Shown here in pieces: positions 24,177 to 33,150 of a stretch of DNA of 64,000 nt. How positions within the stretch are numbered: position 1 is the first letter of the stretch; each line of letters starts with the position of its first letter. The position numbers and the translations under genes are program-made. The DNA is from Kitasatospora sp. MMS16-BH015 (GTDB lineage Bacteria > Actinomycetota > Actinomycetes > Streptomycetales > Streptomycetaceae). Location of the stretch: contig NZ_CP025394.1 of NCBI RefSeq assembly GCF_002943525.1, positions 7,455,001-7,519,000 of the forward strand, written 5' to 3'. Below the pieces are notes generated by a model that had not been told where the DNA came from, searched no databases, and saw only the letters and a list, made by a program, of their open reading frames with translations.

Positions 24177-26330
24177 TTGTCCCGCCACCAGCGCCGCCGC
24201 CGGCAGTCCCTGCTGCGGTCGCGCCGCCTGGCTGCGCCGCCACTGCGCTTCGTCATGCCGCTCTCCCTGCTGGCCTGCCTGCTCGTGCTGCTGGTGCTGC
24301 GCGGCCTGGCCAACAACGAGGTGTTCCACGACACCCGGATCGCGGTCTCGGTCGACAAGACGACGGTGCCGGAGAACCTGCTCAAGGGCGGCCCGGTCAT
24401 CGACGCGCGCGGGGCCAAGAACGCGCACCCGGTGAGCTACCGGATACCCGACCGCACCGTGGTGCTGAGCTTCGACGACGGCCCCTCCCCGCAGTGGACG
24501 CCGAAGATCCTGGACCTGCTCAAGAAGTACGACGTCAAGGCCGACTTCTTCGTGACCGGCTCGATGACCACCCGCAACCCGGAGCTGATCCGGCAGATCG
24601 TCGCGGGCGGCCACGAGCTCGGGGTGCACACCTTCACCCACCCCGACCTGGTCTACCAGTCGCACGCCCGGATCGCCTGGGAGCTGGCCCAGACCCAGGT
24701 GGCGCTGGCCGGCGTGGCGGGCGTGCACAGCGCGCTGTTCCGCCCGCCGTACTCCTCCGACGCCTCGGCGCTGGACGACTGGAACTACCCGGTGATCAAG
24801 TACGTGGGCGCCCACGGCTACCTCACCGCCTTCATCGACGCCGACACCGACGACTGGAAGCGCCCCGGCGTGGACGCGATCGTCAAGGCGGCGCTGCCGC
24901 CCCAGCCCGGGGCCGGCCGGCTGGTCCTGCTGCACGACGCGGGTGGCGACCGGGCCGAGACGGTGGCCGCGCTGGAGCAGATCATCGTCAAGCTGAAGGG
25001 CGAGGGCTACCGCTTCACCACCATCTCCGACGCGCTCGGCGCCTCCAGCGCGATGGTGCCGGTGCACGGCTACCAGCTCTGGGTGGGCAAGGCGTTCATC
25101 GGGGCCACCCAGGTGGCCGTGTACAGCCTGCCGGTGCTGGTCGGCCTGCTGGCCGTGGTCGGCTTCCTCAACTTCGGCCGGTTCGGGCTGATGCTGCTGC
25201 TCGCCCCGGTCCACGCCCGCCGCGCCAAGAAGCCGGGCCTGTGGGGGCCGCCGGTCACCGCGCCGGTCACCGTGCTGGTGCCGGCCTACAACGAGCGCGA
25301 GTGCATCGCGCACACGCTCAACTCCCTCGCCGCCAGCGACTACCCGATCGAAGTGATCGTGATCGACGACGGCTCCACGGACGGCACCTCGGAGATCGTC
25401 GAGGAGATGAACCTGCCGTTCGTCCGGCTGATCAGGCAGGTCAACGGTGGCAAGTCCACCGCGCTCAACACCGGGATCGCGGCCGCCTCCCACGACATCA
25501 TCGTGATGATGGACGGCGACACCGTCTTCGAGCCCGCCACCGTGCGCGAGCTGGTCCAGCCCTTCGCCGACCCGGCGATCGGCGCCGTGGCGGGCAACGC
25601 CAAGGTGGGCAACCGGGACAGCCTGATCGGGGCCTGGCAGCACATCGAGTACGTCCTCGGCCACAACCTGGACCGCCGGATGTACGACATGCTCAACATC
25701 ATCGTGACCATCCCCGGCGCGGTCGGCGCCTTCCGCCGCGAGGCCCTGGACCAGGTCGGCGGGATGAGCGACGACACGCTGGCCGAGGACACCGACGTCA
25801 CCATGGCGGTGCTCTGCCAGGGGTGGCGGATCGTCTACGCCGAGCGCGCCCGCGCCTGGACGGAGGCCCCGGCCAGCATCCAGCAGCTCTGGTCCCAGCG
25901 GTACCGCTGGAGCTACGGCTCGATGCAGGCGATGTGGAAGCACCGCCGCGCGGTGACCGCCAAGGGCCCGGCCGGGCGGTTCGGCCGGCTCGGCCTGCCC
26001 TTCGTCGTGCTGTTCGGCGTGGTCGCCCCGCTGCTGGCCCCGCTGGTCGACCTGTTCTTCCTCTACGGGGTGCTCTTCGCCGACGCCCCGGCCACGCTCT
26101 ACAGCTGGGCCGGCTTCATCCTGCTCCAGTGCGTGCTGGCCTGGTACGCCTTCCGGCTCGACCGCGAGAAGCCCTGGCACCTGATCACCCTGCCGATCCA
26201 GCAGCTGGCCTACCGCCAGCTGATGTACGTCGTCCTGCTGCAGTCCTCGATCACGGCGCTGACCGGTGGCCGGCTGCGGTGGCAGAAGCTGCGGCGCACC
26301 GGCGAGGTCGCCGCGCCGGTGGAGGTCTGA
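24177..26330 (+). CDS. matB: MatB-like bifunctional polysaccharide deacetylase-GT2 synthase
   Basis: The TTG start is supported by AGGAG 6 bases upstream and yields 717 aa. Residues 23-45 are a TM helix. Residues 90-290 are a NodB-type deacetylase with D100-D101 (SFDDG), H151/H155 (HTFTH) and R189 (FRPPY). After TM helices near 305-345 comes a GT2 domain: DDGS 397-400, DGD 446-448, EDTD 537-540 and QRYRW 574-578, followed by C-terminal TM helices. All processive synthase motifs are present. The fusion puts N-deacetylation and polymerisation in one membrane protein. It resembles the synthase of the Streptomyces matAB locus, tied to PNAG-type polymer and mycelial aggregation. The symbol is by analogy. 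Confidence 0.85.
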   Translation: MSRHQRRRRQSLLRSRRLAAPPLRFVMPLSLLACLLVLLVLRGLANNEVFHDTRIAVSVDKTTVPENLLKGGPVIDARGAKNAHPVSYRIPDRTVVLSFDDGPSPQWTPKILDLLKKYDVKADFFVTGSMTTRNPELIRQIVAGGHELGVHTFTHPDLVYQSHARIAWELAQTQVALAGVAGVHSALFRPPYSSDASALDDWNYPVIKYVGAHGYLTAFIDADTDDWKRPGVDAIVKAALPPQPGAGRLVLLHDAGGDRAETVAALEQIIVKLKGEGYRFTTISDALGASSAMVPVHGYQLWVGKAFIGATQVAVYSLPVLVGLLAVVGFLNFGRFGLMLLLAPVHARRAKKPGLWGPPVTAPVTVLVPAYNERECIAHTLNSLAASDYPIEVIVIDDGSTDGTSEIVEEMNLPFVRLIRQVNGGKSTALNTGIAAASHDIIVMMDGDTVFEPATVRELVQPFADPAIGAVAGNAKVGNRDSLIGAWQHIEYVLGHNLDRRMYDMLNIIVTIPGAVGAFRREALDQVGGMSDDTLAEDTDVTMAVLCQGWRIVYAERARAWTEAPASIQQLWSQRYRWSYGSMQAMWKHRRAVTAKGPAGRFGRLGLPFVVLFGVVAPLLAPLVDLFFLYGVLFADAPATLYSWAGFILLQCVLAWYAFRLDREKPWHLITLPIQQLAYRQLMYVVLLQSSITALTGGRLRWQKLRRTGEVAAPVEV

Positions 26331-26332
26331 CC

Positions 26333-27595
26333 GTGACTGCACCGACCGAGTACGGGTTCAGCCAGGACACCGTCCAGCTGCGCGTCCCCGTGATGCACCT
26401 GCCCGAGCCCGACTTCGACCCCGAGCCGGTGGCGCCGCCCGCCCGCAAGGGCGGCCGCGACCGCTACCTCGACCTGCTGCGCGCGCTGGCGCTGGTCCGC
26501 GTGGTGCTCTACCACAACTTCGGCTGGTTCTGGCTGCCGATCGTCTTCCCGTCGATGGGCGTGATGTTCGCGCTGGCCGGGATGCTGATGGCCCGCTCGC
26601 TCGGCAGCCGCCCCGCGATGGGCGTCATCCGGGGCCGACTGCGCCGCCTGCTGCCCCCGATGTGGCTGTTCGGCGCGATCGTGGTCACCGCCCAGCTCGT
26701 GGACGGCTGGGGCCCCGACGCCGACGGCCACCCCGGCTGGTGGTGGGGCGAGCTGACCTTCTGGATCCTGCCGCTGAGCACCCCGCCGTACGCGAACCTG
26801 CTGCACGGCTTCAGCGGGCACCTCGACCACACCTGGGCCGAGCAGATCGTCGTCCCGCTCTGGTACCTGCGCGCCTACCTCTGGTACGTGCTGCTCTCCC
26901 CGCTGATGCGGTGGGCGCTGCGCAAGCAGCCATGGCTGACCCTGTTCGCCCCGCTGGCGATCTCGATCGCGATGAACTCCCTCTTCGCCGACCAGGACTT
27001 CGTCTACGGCCGGGTCTGGGAGAACGCCACCGACTTCACCACCTTCGGCTCCTGCTGGATCCTCGGCATGGCCTACCAGGAGGGCGTGCTCAAGCGGATC
27101 CCGCAGTACGTGGTGCCCTCCATCGCGCCGCTGGTCATGGTGGCCGGCTGGTGGTACCTGCACACCCGGCCGGTCGACCCGAGCAGCCCCACCGACATCG
27201 AGAGCTGGCCGATCGCCCAGGCCCTCTGGTCGCTGGGCTTCGTCGCCATCCTGCTCCACGTCAGCCCGTCCTGGGAGCAGTGGCCGAGGCCGCTGGAGCG
27301 CTGGAACGGCCTGGTCAGCCTGCTCAACGCCCGTGCCGTCAGCGTCTACCTCTGGCACCAGAGCGCCCTGGTGCTCGCCATCCCCCTGATCGACCCGCTC
27401 TGGACGGTCGACTTCGTCTACAAGCACATGCAGTGGCTGCTCACCAGCCAGTGGTTCCCGCTGATGGTGGCCGTCCCGCTGATCGCCCTGCTGGTGCTGC
27501 TCTTCGGCTGGATCGAGGACGTGGCCGCCAAGCGCAGGCCCCGGCTCTTCCCGTACCCGCGCCGCAAGCGCGGCCGACGGCGGGCGGCCATCTGA
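26333..27595 (+). CDS. Acyltransferase family 3 membrane protein (OafA/YrhL type)
   Basis: GTG start 2 bases after the synthase stop, 420 aa. The opening RDRYLDLLRALALVRVVLYHNFGWFW contains the family's early Arg and His (here YHN in place of the usual H-F/S). GVMFALAGMLMARSL and RRLLPPMWLF follow, as expected for acyltransferase 3. About ten TM helices and a basic C-terminus (KRRPRLFPYPRRKRGRRRAA). These proteins transfer acetyl or succinyl groups to extracellular glycans. Tight linkage to the synthase suggests O-acylation of its polymer; alternatively it could modify the acceptor before export. Confidence 0.85.
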   Translation: MTAPTEYGFSQDTVQLRVPVMHLPEPDFDPEPVAPPARKGGRDRYLDLLRALALVRVVLYHNFGWFWLPIVFPSMGVMFALAGMLMARSLGSRPAMGVIRGRLRRLLPPMWLFGAIVVTAQLVDGWGPDADGHPGWWWGELTFWILPLSTPPYANLLHGFSGHLDHTWAEQIVVPLWYLRAYLWYVLLSPLMRWALRKQPWLTLFAPLAISIAMNSLFADQDFVYGRVWENATDFTTFGSCWILGMAYQEGVLKRIPQYVVPSIAPLVMVAGWWYLHTRPVDPSSPTDIESWPIAQALWSLGFVAILLHVSPSWEQWPRPLERWNGLVSLLNARAVSVYLWHQSALVLAIPLIDPLWTVDFVYKHMQWLLTSQWFPLMVAVPLIALLVLLFGWIEDVAAKRRPRLFPYPRRKRGRRRAAI

Positions 27596-27622
27596 GCGCC
27601 GGATCCCCGCCGGGCCGTCCGG

Positions 27623-27678
27623 GCGTGCGGGCGTCGGGGCGTGGGGGCGTGGGGGCGTCGGAGCGTGGGGGCGTGCGC
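27623..27678. repeat. Seven-copy 8-bp tandem repeat (GCGTGGGG-like)
   Basis: GCGT recurs at 27623, 27631, 27639, 27647, 27655, 27663 and 27671, exactly every 8 bp, with G-rich spacers. The array lies between the acyltransferase stop and the next synthase gene. Arrays like this can change length by slippage. It is too irregular for a classical coding repeat. Confidence 0.6.
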
Positions 27679-27776
27679 CCCGGCGTGAAAGTTGCCCGGT
27701 AGTTTGGCAAAGGGCCAGCGAGTCGAGCGCGCCTTCGCTAGATTCCTCGGATTAGACCAATTCTCCGGGGTGGCTC

Positions 27777-29414
27777 GTGCGAACAGCTCACCATGTTCCG
27801 GCCCGAGTCCCGCCCCAACGGGCCGCGTTGCACCAGGGCGGGCGGCGCCGGCCGCGGCGCAACCCGCCGCCCGTGGCGTACCGGGGCGGGCTGCTCCCCG
27901 CGCCGCCCGACGACCGCGAGAAGTACGGCTACGTCAAGCGCCACAGCTGGGTGCTGACGCTCTCCTCGCTGCTCGGCTTCGCCTGCGTGCTCTACAGCCA
28001 GGTGGACACCGCCCGGCACAGCCTCTGGATCTGGGTGTTCTCCCCGGCCCTGCTGCTCTCGGTGGTCGGCTTCCTGATCGGCCTGCGGCTGGAGGCGCTC
28101 ACCCCCAGCTTCGACCTCAAGGCCCACCGCCGCCTGGTCCGCTCCTGGTACCCCGGCGACCACCACCCCCACGTGGACGTCTTCCTCCCGGTCTGCGGCG
28201 AGCCGGTGGAGCTCCTGCACAACACCTGGCAGTACGTCCGGCTGATGGCCGGGCACTACCGCGGCACCGTCACGCCGATCGTGCTCGACGACGGCGACAG
28301 CCCCGAAGTGGCCGCGATGGCCGCCGACTTCGGCTTCCGCTACCTGGTGCGCCCCAACCGCGGCTGGTACAAGAAGGCCGGCAACCTGCGGCACGGCTTC
28401 GAGCACTCCGACGGTGAGGTGATCCTCATCCTCGACGCCGACTTCGCCCCCCGGCACGACCTGCTCGACGAGCTCCTCCCGTACCTGGACGACGACGAGC
28501 GCACCGCCATCGTCCAGTCGCCCCAGTACTTCCGGGTGCTCGACCAGCAGAACTGGATCGAGCGCGGGGCCGGCGCCGTCCAGGAGCTCTTCTACCGCTC
28601 CGTCCAGGTCTCCCGGCAGCGCAGCGACGGCTCGATCTGCGTCGGCTCCTGCGCGATCTACCGCCGCGCGGCGCTGGCCGAGATCGGCGGCACCAGCCTG
28701 ATCGAGCACTCCGAGGACATGCACACCGGCTTCGACCTGCGGGCCCGCGGCTGGGACCTGCGGTACGTGCCGCTCGCCCTCTCCACCGGCGTCTGCCCCG
28801 ACACCATCGGCGCCTACTACAACCAGCAGTACCGCTGGTGCATGGCCTCGATGAGCATGCTCGGCAGCCTGGAGGCCTTCTGGCGGGTGCCGATGCGGTT
28901 CGCCAGCCGGCTCTGCTACATGTCCGGCTTCGTCTACTACGTCGAGACGGCGCTGCTCACCTTCACCGGCCCGCTGATCGCGCTGGCCCTGCTGCTCTTC
29001 TTCCCCGACCAACTCCAGGCCACCAACATGTGGTTCGTGCTGCCCAGCGTGGTCCACCTGACCGTGGTCTACCCGCTCTGGCACCGCAACCCCTACCGGC
29101 TCGAGGCCTGGGCCACCCGGGTCACCTACGGCTGGGCCCACACCTTCGCCATCTGGGACCTGCTCCGCCGCCGCCCGATGGGCTGGCAGCCCACCGGCTC
29201 GGCCGGCGCCAAGACCAACCGGACCCGCCGCTTCTGGATCGGCATGTGGGGCTGGAGCCTGCCCACCGCCGTGCTCTGGATCGGCGCGGCCGTCTGGCGG
29301 ATGGCCACCATGGTGCCGGAGAACTTCGCCCTGATGCTCGGCTCCGGCGTCTTCTACGCCGTGGCCGTGGCCCGAGTGCTCGTCCAGCCGCGAACGGAGA
29401 CCGCATCCTCATGA
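27777..29414 (+). CDS. Cellulose-synthase-like processive glycosyltransferase (GT2)
   Basis: The 545-residue protein starts at GTG. After a basic proline-rich head come two TM helices (about 58-76 and 84-103). The catalytic domain has D171-D172, DAD at 220-222, SED at 312-314 and QQYRW at 350-354, then TM helices in the last 170 residues. The spacing and the DxD/TED/QxxRW set are those of BcsA/CslA-type synthases, but no PilZ domain is present. It is followed by an ATGA overlap with the GH26-like gene, as synthase-hydrolase pairs often are. The polymer could be a beta-glucan or beta-mannan; the hydrolase hints at the latter. Confidence 0.88.
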   Translation: MRTAHHVPARVPPQRAALHQGGRRRPRRNPPPVAYRGGLLPAPPDDREKYGYVKRHSWVLTLSSLLGFACVLYSQVDTARHSLWIWVFSPALLLSVVGFLIGLRLEALTPSFDLKAHRRLVRSWYPGDHHPHVDVFLPVCGEPVELLHNTWQYVRLMAGHYRGTVTPIVLDDGDSPEVAAMAADFGFRYLVRPNRGWYKKAGNLRHGFEHSDGEVILILDADFAPRHDLLDELLPYLDDDERTAIVQSPQYFRVLDQQNWIERGAGAVQELFYRSVQVSRQRSDGSICVGSCAIYRRAALAEIGGTSLIEHSEDMHTGFDLRARGWDLRYVPLALSTGVCPDTIGAYYNQQYRWCMASMSMLGSLEAFWRVPMRFASRLCYMSGFVYYVETALLTFTGPLIALALLLFFPDQLQATNMWFVLPSVVHLTVVYPLWHRNPYRLEAWATRVTYGWAHTFAIWDLLRRRPMGWQPTGSAGAKTNRTRRFWIGMWGWSLPTAVLWIGAAVWRMATMVPENFALMLGSGVFYAVAVARVLVQPRTETASS

Positions 29415-30451
29415 CCATCGGCCGACGTTCCCTCCTGCTCGCCGCGATCGGCTTCGGCGCCGCGGCCTGCGCGCCCAGTGCCTCCGCCCCGATCGGCGCC
29501 GGCGGCCAGGGCGCCGCACCCGTCGGCGCGACGGTCGGCGGCGGGGGCGGTGGCGGTGGCGGGGCTGTCTCCGCCTCGCCGGTCGCGCCCCGGGTGCCGT
29601 ACGACATCACCCCGCTGCTGCTGCCGAAGAAGAAGTACCTCGGCGCCACCTTCGACGGCGTCCCGGTCTCGCTGGCCCCGGCGGACGCCTGGACCGGCCT
29701 GGTCGGCAAAGCACCCAACCTGCTGGTCTACTACCTCGGTTGGGGCGACGAGTTCCAGACCGACCAGACCCGGGCGGTCTGGGAGAAGGGCATGCTCCCG
29801 TACCTCGCCTGGGAGCCCTTCAAGAAGACCCTCACCGAGATCGCGGCCGGCGGCGAGGACGACTACATCACCCGCACCGCCCTGGCCGTCCGCGACCTCA
29901 ACGTGCCCGTGGCGATCAGCTTCGGCCACGAGATGAACGGCGGCTGGTACCCCTGGGGCACCAAGCAGAGCACCCCGGAAGCCTTCGTGAAGGCCTGGAA
30001 GCACGTCCACGACCGCTTCCAGGACGCCGGCTGCTCCAACGTCATCTGGGTCTGGAGCCCGAACGTCACCAACCCCGTGCCCGACGTGCGGCTGGCTCCC
30101 TACTACCCCGGCGACGGCTACGTGGACTGGCTCGGCGTGGTCGGCTACTACGCGCGCACCGGCCCGCACACCTTCGGGACGCTCTTCGGCCCCACGCTCA
30201 AGGAGATCCGCGCCTTCTCGGCCAAGCCCGTCCTGCTCGCCGAGACCGGCTCCGAACCCACCGCCCGCAAGCCCGCCGACATCGCCGACCTCTTCGCCGG
30301 CGTGCTCGCCGACCCGTCCGTGCTCGGCTTCGTCTGGTTCGACCTGAAGAAGGAGGCCGACTGGCGGGTGAACAGCGGCCCCGACTCCCTGACCGCGTTC
30401 CGCTCCGCCGCCGCCGACACCCGCATCGGCTTCGACGTGGCCCACCCGTGA
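29411..30451 (+). CDS. GH26-like lipoprotein (beta-mannanase family)
   Basis: Begins in an ATGA overlap with the synthase. The 346-residue protein has a lipoprotein signal ending in Cys20 (GFGAAAC), a Gly-rich linker with nine consecutive Gly, then a TIM-barrel domain. Glu174 in SFGHEMNGGWYPWG is the acid/base of GH26 enzymes, and Glu278 in VLLAETGS is the likely nucleophile. It should act on the outer face of the membrane on mannan-like or mixed beta-glycans. Overlap with the synthase gene points to quality control or release of the nascent chain, as cellulases do for bacterial cellulose. Its own stop overlaps the next gene (GTGA). Confidence 0.85.
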   Translation: MTIGRRSLLLAAIGFGAAACAPSASAPIGAGGQGAAPVGATVGGGGGGGGGAVSASPVAPRVPYDITPLLLPKKKYLGATFDGVPVSLAPADAWTGLVGKAPNLLVYYLGWGDEFQTDQTRAVWEKGMLPYLAWEPFKKTLTEIAAGGEDDYITRTALAVRDLNVPVAISFGHEMNGGWYPWGTKQSTPEAFVKAWKHVHDRFQDAGCSNVIWVWSPNVTNPVPDVRLAPYYPGDGYVDWLGVVGYYARTGPHTFGTLFGPTLKEIRAFSAKPVLLAETGSEPTARKPADIADLFAGVLADPSVLGFVWFDLKKEADWRVNSGPDSLTAFRSAAADTRIGFDVAHP

Positions 30452-33075
30452 CGCGCGAGCGTGGCGACCGCTGGACCGGGTCGGGGGATACCTCGGAGTC
30501 GGGGGAGCCGGGGGAGCGGGTGGAGCAGGTGGAGCGGGTGTGGGTGGTGGATCCGCTGGGGGTGGCGGAGGCCGTGGACCCGGGGGAGCTGGCGCAGTCG
30601 GCGGGTTCGGCGGGTTCGGCGGAGCCGGTGGGTCCGGCGGAGCCGGTCGAGCCGGTCGAGCCGGTGGGACTGCTGGGGGCTGTGAGCTCGGCAGAGCCGG
30701 TGGAGCCTGCGGAATCGGCTGGCCCGGGGGCGGCCGTGCGGTCCTGGTTCACGCCCAAGGCGCAGCCACCGCCCCGGACGGACCGCCCGTCGCCCGCCTT
30801 GCGCATGCTCCTGGCTCGGGGTCCGTCGTCGGCTTCGCGGCCTGCCGCTGGTCGGCCGTACGCGGTGCCGTCGCGGCCGGTGGGGCCTGCGGCTGGCCGC
30901 CCGTACGCGGTGCCGTCGCAGCCGGTGGGGCCCGACGCCGGTCGGCCGTACGCCGTGCCGCGCCAGCCCGTCCGGCCCGACCCGGTGGACGAGGACACCA
31001 GGGTGCTGCGCCGCATCGACCCGGCGGCCCTCGCGGGGCGCACCGAGACCGGTGCCACCGCGCTGCGCCCACCGACCGCACCGGCCTGGCCCGGCCCGCC
31101 GACCGCACCGACCTGGCCCGGCCCGCCGACCGTACCGGCCTGGCCCGGCTCGCCGGTGGGATCGTCCTCGCCCGGCTCGCCGGTCGGACCGGCCTCTCCC
31201 GTCGTCCCGCCGACGGCGACCGGAGCCGGCACCCTCGTCCCGCCGACGGCGGCCGGGGCCGCCACCGCCGGGCGGGCTGCCTCGCCGCCGACCGGCTCCG
31301 TCCCGTTGCCCGCCGTCCCGCTGCCGTCGCCTCCGCCGTCCCGCTCCGGCCCACGGTTGCCGTCGCCCGGTCCGGAGCCCGGCGGGATCCCGCCCCGGCA
31401 GCGGGATCCCGACAGCATCTGGGCCCCCGACGAGACCGTCCAACTGCGTCTGCTCCCGCTGCCGGAGGTCGAGGCCGACCCCGGCTTCGCCTTCGCCGAA
31501 CCGGTGCGGCCCGGGTGGACACTGCCGCCCGTCCCGGACGTGGCCTGGTCGGCGACGGCCAGCCGGCGGCGGACCTGGATCAGCCGGGGCCTGCTGCTCG
31601 CGCTGCTGATCGTCCAGGCCGTGCTGAGCTTGCGGCTGCACAACTCCGCGTTCGAGGACGAGGCGCTCTACCTCTACGCCGGGCACGCCGAGATCGCCCA
31701 GATCTTCCACGGCGCCCCCGACTACGGCGGGTTCGCGAGCTACTTCTCCGGCGCGCCCACCCTCTACCCGGTGCTGGCCGCCGCCGTGGACTCCCTCTTC
31801 GGCCTGGCCGGGGCCCGGGCGTTGAGCCTGCTCTTCATGCTGGGCGCCAACGCCCTGCTGTACTCCTTCACCCGCCGCCTCTTCAACGAGCGGGCCGGCC
31901 TCTGTGCCTCGGTGCTGTTCGCCTTCGCCCAATCCACCCTCTTCCTCGGCAACTTCGCGACCTACGACGCGATGGCGGTCTTCCTGCTGGCCCTGGCCAC
32001 CTGGATCGTGGTCCGCAGCGGCCACCGCCACTGGGCCCTCCCGCTGCTCGCCGCACCGGTCGCGGCGCTGGCCGTCGGGGTCAAGTACGCCTCCGCGCTC
32101 TACCTGCCGACCGTCGCACTGCTGCTGCTCCTGGTCGCGTACCAGCGGCACGGCATCCTGCGGGCCCTGCTCCGCACGGCGCTGTTCACGGCGCTGGTCG
32201 GCGGTCTGCTCGCGGCCGCCGTCCTCAGCACGGACTACCTCACCGCCATCAGCAGCACCACCACCGCCCGGGCCCACGGCGACACCCCCACCCTCGCCAT
32301 GCTCCAGGACAGCGCCCGCTGGGGCGGCCTGCTCTTCCTGGTCGCCTGCCTCGGCACCGGCCTCTACGCCCGCCGGGCCCGGCTCAGCGAGGTGCCCGGC
32401 TGGCGGCAGGCCGTGCCCGGCGCCCGCTGGCGGCTGGCCCTCGGTCTGCTGCTCACCGGCACGGCGCTGCTCGCCCCCGCCTACCAGATCCACCTTCAGA
32501 CCAGCACCTCGCTGCACAAGCACGTCGGCTTCGGCCTGCTCTTCGCCGCCCCGATGGCCGGGGTCGGCGTCACCCGGCTGATGGGCGCCCACTTCAAGTT
32601 CCCGCAGTTCGCGATAGCCGTCAGCGTGTTGGCCCTGACCATGGGCATGTCCCAGTCCGCCAAGAACTACGGCATCTGGCCCGACACCAAGTACCTGATC
32701 CAGGACCTCTCCTACAAGGTCCAGCCCGGCCAGCGCTGGCTCGGCGAGCCGCACGAGGGCCCGGTCTACTACCTCTCCGACCTCGGCCGCACCAGCTACC
32801 CCCAGTGGACCTCGGTCTACTACATCGACTACACAGGCCGCCCCGGCCCGCACCTCTCCGGCATCCCCGGCTACCGCGCCGCCCTCCAGGACGGCTGGTT
32901 CGACGGCGTCGTCCTCGACTGGTCCGACAACCCGGGCGCCGTCCCCCGCGCCATCCGCGACGAACTCCGGGCCGGCGGCAAGTACCGCCTCTCCTCGGCC
33001 CTCCCGTACCAGACCTCGGCCGGCAAGGGGCACTTCGAGGTCTGGCTCAAGCAACAGACCCTCCCCGCCAAGTAG
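30448..33075 (+). CDS. GT39/ArnT-like membrane glycosyltransferase with 370-residue disordered N-terminus
   Basis: Starts at the GTG of a GTGA overlap; 875 aa. Residues 1-370 are low-complexity (Glu/Pro/Val then Pro-rich) with repeats: RPYAVPSRPVGPAAG-type units occur three times, and PPTAPAWPG-type units also three times. From about 371 a GT-C domain begins with TM helix RGLLLALLIVQAVLSL and the acidic loop FEDEALYLYAGH near 400, the expected catalytic site of GT39/ArnT enzymes. About ten more TM helices and a soluble C-terminal domain follow. It should transfer a sugar from a polyprenyl-phosphate donor outside the membrane. The long cytoplasmic tail is unusual and may bind partners of the synthase complex. 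Confidence 0.82.
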   Translation: MTRERGDRWTGSGDTSESGEPGERVEQVERVWVVDPLGVAEAVDPGELAQSAGSAGSAEPVGPAEPVEPVEPVGLLGAVSSAEPVEPAESAGPGAAVRSWFTPKAQPPPRTDRPSPALRMLLARGPSSASRPAAGRPYAVPSRPVGPAAGRPYAVPSQPVGPDAGRPYAVPRQPVRPDPVDEDTRVLRRIDPAALAGRTETGATALRPPTAPAWPGPPTAPTWPGPPTVPAWPGSPVGSSSPGSPVGPASPVVPPTATGAGTLVPPTAAGAATAGRAASPPTGSVPLPAVPLPSPPPSRSGPRLPSPGPEPGGIPPRQRDPDSIWAPDETVQLRLLPLPEVEADPGFAFAEPVRPGWTLPPVPDVAWSATASRRRTWISRGLLLALLIVQAVLSLRLHNSAFEDEALYLYAGHAEIAQIFHGAPDYGGFASYFSGAPTLYPVLAAAVDSLFGLAGARALSLLFMLGANALLYSFTRRLFNERAGLCASVLFAFAQSTLFLGNFATYDAMAVFLLALATWIVVRSGHRHWALPLLAAPVAALAVGVKYASALYLPTVALLLLLVAYQRHGILRALLRTALFTALVGGLLAAAVLSTDYLTAISSTTTARAHGDTPTLAMLQDSARWGGLLFLVACLGTGLYARRARLSEVPGWRQAVPGARWRLALGLLLTGTALLAPAYQIHLQTSTSLHKHVGFGLLFAAPMAGVGVTRLMGAHFKFPQFAIAVSVLALTMGMSQSAKNYGIWPDTKYLIQDLSYKVQPGQRWLGEPHEGPVYYLSDLGRTSYPQWTSVYYIDYTGRPGPHLSGIPGYRAALQDGWFDGVVLDWSDNPGAVPRAIRDELRAGGKYRLSSALPYQTSAGKGHFEVWLKQQTLPAK

Positions 33076-33150
33076 CCCGCGCGTTGTCGGTGGCTGCCGC
33101 TACGGTCGGCATAGGCTGGCGCCAGACCAGTACCGGGGAGCGGAGGACCG

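Noticed and set aside
24494..26332. Long plus-strand frame that would extend the acyltransferase N-terminus by about 600 residues
   Set aside because: It overlaps the MatB-like gene in another frame and is Arg/Gly/Ala-rich. The GTG at 26333 matches the family start and follows the synthase stop directly.
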